Assembly: GCA_013867245.1 (NCBI GenBank)
Contig: JACENB010000015.1
Location: 1-11,647 of the forward strand
DNA from: Nitrosopumilaceae archaeon
GTDB taxonomy: Archaea; Thermoproteota; Nitrososphaeria; Nitrososphaerales; Nitrosopumilaceae
Direction: 5' to 3'
DNA: 11,647 nt
Below, one piece after another: positions 7,692-11,647 of the stretch (positions are counted from its first letter, which is position 1; the number at the start of each line of letters is the position of its first letter). Below the pieces are notes generated by a model, which was given only the letters and a program-made list of their open reading frames with translations, was not told the DNA's origin and ran no database searches. Both the position numbers and the translations under genes were made by a program.

Positions 7692-7781
7692 TTATTCAGA
7701 ATCTAAATCTTTGGATAATTCTTTAATTTGTAATATTTTGCATCCAAATTCATTACATTCAATCTTTATTTCTTTAGTCAT
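7692..7781 (-). CDS. Possible 29-aa micro-ORF with two cysteines
   Basis: A minus-strand ORF runs from ATG (7781) to TAA (7692). It begins MTKEIKIECNEFGCKILQ and ends in an acidic helix-like KELSKDLDSE. C9 and C14 are spaced C-x4-C, as in half of a small metal-binding or redox site, and the N-terminus reads like a beta strand. The ORF ends 2 nt from the convergent stop of the 74-aa gene, and a T-rich tract follows it. Against it: no convincing TATA box 25 nt upstream, no Shine-Dalgarno and very short length. Treat it as a candidate only. Confidence 0.3.
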   Translation of the reverse strand: MTKEIKIECNEFGCKILQIKELSKDLDSE

Positions 7782-7869
7782 ACTAACTAATTACAAAAAT
7801 AATCAAAAATACAGAACATTCTAAAAATTGACTTTATTGATTCAAACTTTTCATTAATGTAAATTGCTA

Positions 7870-7878
7870 AATTTAAGA
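7870..7878 (+). promoter_or_regulatory. TATA-like box of the winged-helix-like gene
   Basis: AATTTAAGA is centred about 23 nt before the ATG at 7897, consistent with a leaderless archaeal transcript. The rest of the 7782-7896 gap is AT-rich with no other clear signal. Confidence 0.45.
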
Positions 7879-7896
7879 CTAATTTGATTAAAACTG

Positions 7897-8316
7897 ATGG
7901 ATTTTGATGAAGAAAGGGAAGAAGCAACAAATCAAGTAATCAACATTTTAGAAGAATGGGGCTCACAATCAAAATTTATCTGGTTTAGAGAATTACATAG
8001 AATTACGGATATCGATAAAGGATTACTTCGTAATATAATCAATGAATTAAAAAAATCTAGAGAAATCAAAGAAATGCATGGGACCAATAATAGAATATTT
8101 TTTTGTCTTAGAAGATATTACATAAAATGTCGAGATGTTGAATTTAGATTCAAAGGAAAGGAGATCATGTTAAGAGATGGAAGTAAAACAAAGATAATTC
8201 AGGGTTCAACAAATTCCACAGAACGAACAAGAAAAAGATTACTAAAACAGGCTACTAAAAGAAAATTAAAACAATCTGCAAAAAATAAAAATCAGCACAA
8301 TTCACGAAATCGCTAA
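7897..8316 (+). CDS. Winged-helix-like protein with a basic C-terminal tail, function unknown
   Basis: I do not recognise the 139-aa family. Residues 8-75 have the pattern of a winged helix: helix 1 (EATNQVINILEEWG), helix 2 (FRELHRI), a probable recognition helix (DKGLLRNIINELKKSREI) and a beta-wing (KEMHGTNNRIFFCLRRYY). Two Cys, C70 and C78, lie in or near the wing. Residues 95-139 are a disordered-looking tail with 15 Lys/Arg in 45 residues, so DNA or RNA binding is likely. The role could be transcriptional or in nucleic-acid handling. The start is supported by a TATA-like box about 23 nt upstream. The TAA stop overlaps the TAG stop of the convergent acidic gene by 4 nt (8313-8316). Confidence 0.75.
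   Translation: MDFDEEREEATNQVINILEEWGSQSKFIWFRELHRITDIDKGLLRNIINELKKSREIKEMHGTNNRIFFCLRRYYIKCRDVEFRFKGKEIMLRDGSKTKIIQGSTNSTERTRKRLLKQATKRKLKQSAKNKNQHNSRNR
8281..8292 (-). terminator. Poly-T terminator for the small acidic gene, antisense to the 139-aa gene
   Basis: About 20 nt past the minus-strand stop at 8313 the minus strand reads GATTTTTATTTTTT, a T-tract suited to archaeal termination. On the plus strand the same bases encode the AKNKN part of the basic tail of the 139-aa protein. Confidence 0.45.
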
Positions 8317-8540
8317 AAATCTTCAGATTGTCGTCTCATGAATTTTGATTCAGCACGCTTAATTTTTTCTGATTCTGCAACATCTTCACTCATATCATAT
8401 AGATGATGTAATTTCATTTCAGGAACTAATTCATCATTTTTTTCATCATTCAAATCTATTTCAATATTAGACAGAATTTCTAAATTTTCATCTAAAATAT
8501 CAAGACATTTTTTTACAGTATCTGGTAAATCATCATTCAT
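8313..8540 (-). CDS. Small acidic protein, function unknown
   Basis: This is an unrecognised acidic protein of 75 residues from the ATG at 8540 (22 Asp/Glu against 10 Lys/Arg). It starts MNDDLPDTVKKCLDILDENL, a probable amphipathic helix, and ends in a more basic helix (ESEKIKRAESKFMRRQ). There is one Cys, no membrane segment and no signal peptide. An upstream in-frame ATG at 8561 would add seven residues (MKILRII). I prefer 8540 because a TATA-like element (ATTTATTG, 8561-8568) is centred about 25 nt before it and overlaps the longer start. Its stop overlaps that of the convergent basic winged-helix-like gene. It lies just downstream of the LLM oxidoreductase gene but appears to have its own promoter. 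No function can be given. Confidence 0.68.
   Translation of the reverse strand: MNDDLPDTVKKCLDILDENLEILSNIEIDLNDEKNDELVPEMKLHHLYDMSEDVAESEKIKRAESKFMRRQSEDF
8358..8372 (+). terminator. Poly-T terminator for the 139-aa gene, antisense to the acidic gene
   Basis: CTTAATTTTTTCTGA lies about 45 nt past the plus-strand stop at 8316. It is the antisense of the codons for SEKIK in the acidic protein. It is the first strong T-run downstream of the 139-aa gene and the likely termination site. Confidence 0.4.
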
Positions 8541-8560
8541 AATAATACGTAAAATTTTCA

Positions 8561-8580
8561 CAATAAATTGTGTTATAACA
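8561..8580 (-). promoter_or_regulatory. TATA-like region of the small acidic gene, with a palindrome
   Basis: The minus strand carries ATTTATTG (8568-8561) centred about 25 nt before the ATG at 8540. Directly upstream is the perfect 10-bp palindrome TGTTATAACA (8571-8580), which could be an alternative TATA box or a regulator site. Both lie in the short gap after the LLM oxidoreductase stop codon. Confidence 0.4.
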
Positions 8581-8588
8581 GTTTAGGA

Positions 8589-9713
8589 TTAACCGAATTT
8601 TTCTTTGTTTTTCTGACGTAGTGCAGGCATAACATGACTTGCAAATTTATCAATTGAACCAAAGTAATTCTTACCCCAGAATCTAATAACAAAGTGGTTA
8701 ACACCAGCCTCCATGAATCTCTCAAATACAGGAATGATATCTTCAGGAGTTCCGACTGCAGTTGATGAACGGGCAATAGGATCTGGAATTTTAGTTGCAG
8801 CCTCTCGCATTTTGACAATCCAACTTTGGTCAGACATAGAATATTCTGTAAAGTATTTGACGAAATCAAATCCTTCAATTTCTTTTAATCCATGAACTCT
8901 CAAAATTTCTGGTTTAAACAAACTAACTTTGACGGCTTCTTTCATTTTTGCCCATGAAGCTTCTGCATCTTCTGAAAAGTAAACATCAATGTCCAATGCC
9001 ATCTCAAAATTATCTTTATCTTCTTGACTTCTGCCATATTTGTCCATAGCAGTTTCAATTTGTATTCGATGATCTTCAAATAATTCTGGAGTATAACCAA
9101 TAGGTAACCAACCTTCACCAAGTTTTCCAGTTAAATCTAATGTTCGTTTTCCACCAGATGCCATGTAAGTAGGTGGATGTGGTTTTCTAATTGGAGGTGC
9201 TTGTAAACATGCTTTTTCTAATCTATAGTATTTTCCCTCATAATCTACAGTGTTATCAGGATCAGAATGATAAAGTGTTTTAATTACTTCAATTTGTTCA
9301 GCCCATTTTGAAACTGGTTTTTCAAATGGAATACAAAATTCTTTTAGATTTTGTGCTTCACCTGCACCAATACCAAGAATGGCTCTTCCTTTAGATACTC
9401 TATCCAAAGTAATTGCAGCCAAGGCAATATTTGATGGGTGTCTTCTAATTGCGTCGGTAACACATGTTCCTAATTCAACATTATTTGTAACTGCAGCAAT
9501 TGCAGATAACATAACCCAAGGATCTAAAACGGTTGCATTTTTCCATTGTGGGACGTTTGTATGGTCCATATAGAAAATTGAATCATATCCAGTTTTATCA
9601 GCAAGCATACATGCTGTGAGAATTTGATCTTCAGTATATCCAGCTCTAGCAACATTTAGTCCATTTTGAATACCAAACTTGAGATTTTTATGTGCCAATT
9701 GATATGATTTCAA
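8589..9713 (-). CDS. Luciferase-like (LLM, probably F420-dependent) oxidoreductase
   Basis: This TIM-barrel flavin/F420 oxidoreductase belongs to the bacterial luciferase/Mer-like family. Signs are the first strand LKFGIQNGLNVAR (11-23), YMDHTNVPQW (48-57), the hallmark RHPSNIALAAITLDRVSKGR (91-110), GIGAGE (114-119), and SGGKRTLDLTGKLGEGWLPIG (186-206). By analogy with F420-dependent glucose-6-phosphate dehydrogenase, D50/H51 and E119 may sit at the deazaflavin and substrate site; this is inference. The substrate is unknown, and Mer-like reductase annotation would be speculative. There is no ATG before the first barrel strand: the start must be TTG at 9713 (374 aa) or TTG at 9698 (369 aa). 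The second is about 25 nt from a TATA-like box. It lies 79 bp downstream of the Fe-ADH gene, separated by a T-rich terminator. Confidence 0.88.
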   Translation of the reverse strand: MKSYQLAHKNLKFGIQNGLNVARAGYTEDQILTACMLADKTGYDSIFYMDHTNVPQWKNATVLDPWVMLSAIAAVTNNVELGTCVTDAIRRHPSNIALAAITLDRVSKGRAILGIGAGEAQNLKEFCIPFEKPVSKWAEQIEVIKTLYHSDPDNTVDYEGKYYRLEKACLQAPPIRKPHPPTYMASGGKRTLDLTGKLGEGWLPIGYTPELFEDHRIQIETAMDKYGRSQEDKDNFEMALDIDVYFSEDAEASWAKMKEAVKVSLFKPEILRVHGLKEIEGFDFVKYFTEYSMSDQSWIVKMREAATKIPDPIARSSTAVGTPEDIIPVFERFMEAGVNHFVIRFWGKNYFGSIDKFASHVMPALRQKNKEKFG

Positions 9714-9718
9714 ATCAT
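9704..9718. other. 15-bp inverted repeat over the LLM oxidoreductase start
   Basis: ATGATTTCAAATCAT is a perfect 7-bp inverted repeat around one central base. It covers the TTG at 9713 and abuts the TATA-like box. It could be an operator blocking transcription start, or chance in AT-rich DNA. Confidence 0.35.
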
Positions 9719-9728
9719 TATAATAAAA
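9718..9728 (-). promoter_or_regulatory. TATA-like box of the LLM oxidoreductase gene
   Basis: The minus strand reads TTTTATTATAA. It is centred about 25 nt before the in-frame TTG at 9698 and only about 10 nt before the TTG at 9713. If used, transcription would begin near 9698, favouring the shorter protein, although leaderless initiation on TTG is unusual. Confidence 0.4.
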
Positions 9729-9759
9729 AGTTTGAGAAAGCTGCCAATTTCGCAGTTTG

Positions 9760-9792
9760 TAAATAAAAGAAAAAGAAGTAAAAAAGAAATTT
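9760..9792 (-). terminator. Poly-T terminator of the Fe-ADH gene
   Basis: Starting just after the stop at 9793, the minus strand reads as T-runs (AAATTTCTTTTTTAC, then TTCTTTTTCTTTTATTTA). There is no hairpin. This is a typical archaeal terminator and separates the Fe-ADH from the LLM oxidoreductase gene downstream. Confidence 0.6.
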
Positions 9793-10737
9793 TTAGAGAT
9801 TACCTGCCTTGATATCTTCCAGACATTTTACGACATCATCTTTTGATATTGGAATTGGATTTGGATCCAAATGTCCTTTATCAGTCATGACCGTATCAGC
9901 AGCTTCAGAAACATCAGTTTTGAGTTCTAATTTATCAAAACCAAGTTTATCCATTGCTTCTTTGAATCTATCATAGAAGATTGATTTGTTATGTTTGTGT
10001 GCAACTGTAGTACAAGAAGACAAGGAATAACCATGAGGTACTCCTTCATTTGAGAAAACATAAGACAAAGCATGTCCCAATGTTGTTGAACAATTTCCGA
10101 ATCCCATTCCAGATAACATTGATCCATATGGATAATTTTCTGGTTTGTCATTCATGATTGCATCATAAAGAATCTCAAATGCTTGTTTACAAAGAGTTCT
10201 AGTCAAGTCATTACCAAGTTTACTATCGTAACCTTCAGTAGCTTGAGCACATGCATCACAGACAGAATTTTTGATGACTTGTTCTGGAGTTCCATCCATA
10301 AAGTAGGAATCAACTACAGCCATGTCAGCTAAGAATCTGTCTTCACGTAACAATTTCTTTTTTCCATCAAATTTTAGAACACAATAAGTTGTCATTTCAG
10401 CTCCAGTTCCAAATGTTGTTGGAATTAGAATTTTTTCTTTATTCATTTCAGGTGCAGCGTATTTTACTACATCCATAGAACTTCCACCACCCAATCCGAT
10501 TAGAACTGAAGGGTTTTTGTCTTTGAATTGAGAAATGACAGTATTGACATCATCAATTGATGGTTCAGGTTTTACTTGGTCATACAACATATAATCCTGA
10601 ATTCCCATTTTTGCTAACCATTTGTCAGACAATGCTGGAGGAACGGTTGTTACAACTAGGGCATTTTTTGGATATTCTGTTTCACCAAGTGCATTTTCTC
10701 CAAAATTAATAACTTTTGGAATGCGTACTGTATGCAT
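9793..10737 (-). CDS. Iron-containing alcohol dehydrogenase family protein, candidate malonic semialdehyde reductase
   Basis: This is a type III (Fe-ADH) dehydrogenase. The nucleotide-binding motif is GGGSSMD (83-89), followed by PTTFGTGAE (106-114). Metal-site residues are D161 in DACAQATE, H222 in GHALSYV and H235 in VPHGYS. The family's second ligand, the His of DxxxHxxE, is Gln here (Q165). At 314 aa it is shorter than usual (about 370-390). A thaumarchaeal Fe-ADH (Nmar_1110 of Nitrosopumilus maritimus) was shown to reduce malonic semialdehyde to 3-hydroxypropionate with NAD(P)H in the 3HP/4HB carbon fixation cycle. This gene may be its orthologue, but I cannot confirm that by search. Other semialdehyde or polyol dehydrogenase roles remain possible. 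It diverges from the glycerate kinase gene across 50 bp, with a shared TATA-like element about 25 nt from each ATG. Confidence 0.85.
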   Translation of the reverse strand: MHTVRIPKVINFGENALGETEYPKNALVVTTVPPALSDKWLAKMGIQDYMLYDQVKPEPSIDDVNTVISQFKDKNPSVLIGLGGGSSMDVVKYAAPEMNKEKILIPTTFGTGAEMTTYCVLKFDGKKKLLREDRFLADMAVVDSYFMDGTPEQVIKNSVCDACAQATEGYDSKLGNDLTRTLCKQAFEILYDAIMNDKPENYPYGSMLSGMGFGNCSTTLGHALSYVFSNEGVPHGYSLSSCTTVAHKHNKSIFYDRFKEAMDKLGFDKLELKTDVSEAADTVMTDKGHLDPNPIPISKDDVVKCLEDIKAGNL

Positions 10738-10757
10738 AAAAAAACACCATTGGTTTG

Positions 10758-10767
10758 TTTATTATAT
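10758..10767. promoter_or_regulatory. Shared, symmetrically placed TATA-like element of a divergent gene pair
   Basis: The 50-bp gap 10738-10787 has one AT-rich core, TTTATTATAT on plus and ATATAATAAA on minus. Its centre is about 25 nt from the Fe-ADH ATG (10737) and about 25 nt from the glycerate kinase ATG (10788). The same bases could serve TATA-binding protein in either orientation, giving leaderless transcripts both ways. Confidence 0.55.
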
Positions 10768-10787
10768 CTTACAGTGATGTAGATCAT

Positions 10788-11647
10788 ATGATAATTCAGA
10801 ACTTTGAAGAATTAGCAGTAACTGATAAGAAAAAAGATTGTTTGGAAATTTTAGAAGCAGGTCTTCAAGCAGCAAATCCTCAGAACATATTACCACATTA
10901 CATTACACCTAATGAAATTAAAATTAATGGAAAAATTATCGATATATCAAAATATTCCAACATTTACACAGTAGCTTTTGGAAAAGCAGGAGATTCAATG
11001 ACCAGAGCAATAAATTCAATAATTTCCATAAAAAGTGGCATCATAGTAATACCAAAAGGCTCAAAAGCAAAAATCAAAGGTAAAAAATTTCAAATTTTTA
11101 ATTCAAATCACCCTAAACCTGACAAAACAAGTGTCAAAGCAGCAAAAGAAGTTATGAAGTTTGTAGAGAATAAAAAAAATAAAGAATTAATTATTTTTCT
11201 TGTCTCAGGAGGAGGCTCATCATTGCTAGCAATGCCAGATGAAATTACATTAAGCGATAAAGTTCACGTTACAGATTTGTTATTAAAATCAGGTTCAACA
11301 ATTCAAGAATTCAATTGTATTAGAAAACATCTATCAAAAATCAAAGGTGGAAAATTAGTTCAAAATATGAAATGTGATGGAATAAGTTTGATCATGTCAG
11401 ATGTCGAAGATGATGATCTATCTTCAATTGCTTCAGGAACAACATACATGGATAATACAACTTATCAAGATGCAATGGACATTATAGAAAAATACAGATT
11501 AAAAAGAAAAATTCCAATTGAAGTACTACAAGTATTGGGAAATGGCTTGCATGATCAAAAACCAGAAACACCTAAAGAATCAAAAATTGATAATTTCGTA
11601 ATTGCAAATAATAGCAATTGTTTAGAATCAATGGAAAAAATAGCTAA
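10788..11647 (+). CDS. Glycerate 2-kinase (MOFRL/GckA-type), 3'-truncated by the window
   Basis: From ATG 10788 the frame stays open for 286 codons to the window end with no stop. The protein matches the glycerate 2-kinase (GckA/MOFRL) family, which phosphorylates D-glycerate with ATP to 2-phosphoglycerate. Visible motifs are AFGKAGDSM (63-71, with the family's Lys as K66), NSNHPKPD (105-112), the glycine-rich VSGGGSSLL (139-147), NCIRKHLSKIKGGKL (176-190), and SDVEDDDLSSIASGTT (204-219), which corresponds to the usual SDV-x-G/D-x-L...SGPT. The C-terminal MOFRL domain would lie beyond 11647. There is no signal peptide. The ATG is supported by the N-terminal helix typical of the family and by the TATA-like element about 25 nt upstream, shared with the divergent Fe-ADH gene. 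It could feed photorespiratory-type or salvaged glycerate into central metabolism. Confidence 0.88.
   Translation, partial: MIIQNFEELAVTDKKKDCLEILEAGLQAANPQNILPHYITPNEIKINGKIIDISKYSNIYTVAFGKAGDSMTRAINSIISIKSGIIVIPKGSKAKIKGKKFQIFNSNHPKPDKTSVKAAKEVMKFVENKKNKELIIFLVSGGGSSLLAMPDEITLSDKVHVTDLLLKSGSTIQEFNCIRKHLSKIKGGKLVQNMKCDGISLIMSDVEDDDLSSIASGTTYMDNTTYQDAMDIIEKYRLKRKIPIEVLQVLGNGLHDQKPETPKESKIDNFVIANNSNCLESMEKIA

Noticed and set aside
7690..7896. tRNA or structured RNA gene in the longest gap
   Set aside because: The stretch is uniformly AT-rich, with no GC-rich stems or tRNA-like T-loop sequence.
8573..8878. 101-aa minus-strand open frame
   Set aside because: It is an out-of-frame shadow of the LLM oxidoreductase 3' end, whose own frame is clearly conserved.
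9716..9718. ATG just upstream of the LLM oxidoreductase as its start
   Set aside because: It is out of frame and followed after one codon by TGA.
9927..10151. 74-aa minus-strand open frame
   Set aside because: It is a shifted frame within the Fe-ADH gene, whose metal-site motifs lie in the other frame.

Overview
The window looks like a piece of the chromosome of an ammonia-oxidising archaeon (Nitrososphaerota/Thaumarchaeota, most like Nitrosopumilus). This is inferred from several things: strongly AT-rich DNA with Lys/Ile/Asn-rich proteins, an exported-type cupredoxin with an Ala-rich linker, a bacterial-type UvrABC set in an otherwise archaeal setting, an F420/FMN-type luciferase-fold oxidoreductase, and an Fe-ADH family protein resembling the malonic semialdehyde reductase of the thaumarchaeal 3-hydroxypropionate/4-hydroxybutyrate cycle. 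TATA-like boxes lie about 23-26 nt upstream of most start codons, as expected for archaeal leaderless promoters. I see no tRNA, rRNA, CRISPR array, insertion sequence or phage gene.

Layout. Positions 2-334 (+) hold the 3' end of a blue-copper protein gene, which runs tail-to-tail into a minus-strand DNA repair block. That block reads, in transcription order, an FMN split-barrel protein (7379-6747), uvrB (6698-4746), uvrA (4756-1937) and uvrC (1940-354). uvrB/uvrA and uvrA/uvrC overlap, so B-A-C is almost certainly one operon encoding the complete bacterial-style nucleotide excision repair machine. The UvrC ends right after its RNase H-like nuclease domain and lacks the usual C-terminal tandem helix-hairpin-helix.

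Positions 7380-8561 form a cluster of small lineage-type genes of unknown function: a 74-aa Lys-rich coiled-coil protein (+), a possible 29-aa micro-ORF (-), a 139-aa winged-helix-like protein with a very basic tail (+), and a small acidic protein (-) whose stop codon overlaps that of the 139-aa gene. The longest stretch without a confident gene is 7690-7896 (207 bp). It holds the possible micro-ORF and a promoter.

Positions 8589-11647 hold metabolic genes: a luciferase-like (LLM/F420-type) oxidoreductase (-), a short iron-containing alcohol dehydrogenase family protein (-), and, divergently, the 5' three-quarters or so of a glycerate 2-kinase gene (+), which runs off the window. The last two share a 50-bp intergenic region with one TATA-like element at its exact centre.

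Overall this is mostly ordinary core genome. I do not see a clear undescribed system. The points most worth a second look are the HhH-less UvrC, the Gln in place of a metal-binding His in the Fe-ADH, the symmetric shared promoter, the poly-T terminators embedded in antisense Lys codons of convergent neighbours, and the possible micro-ORF.
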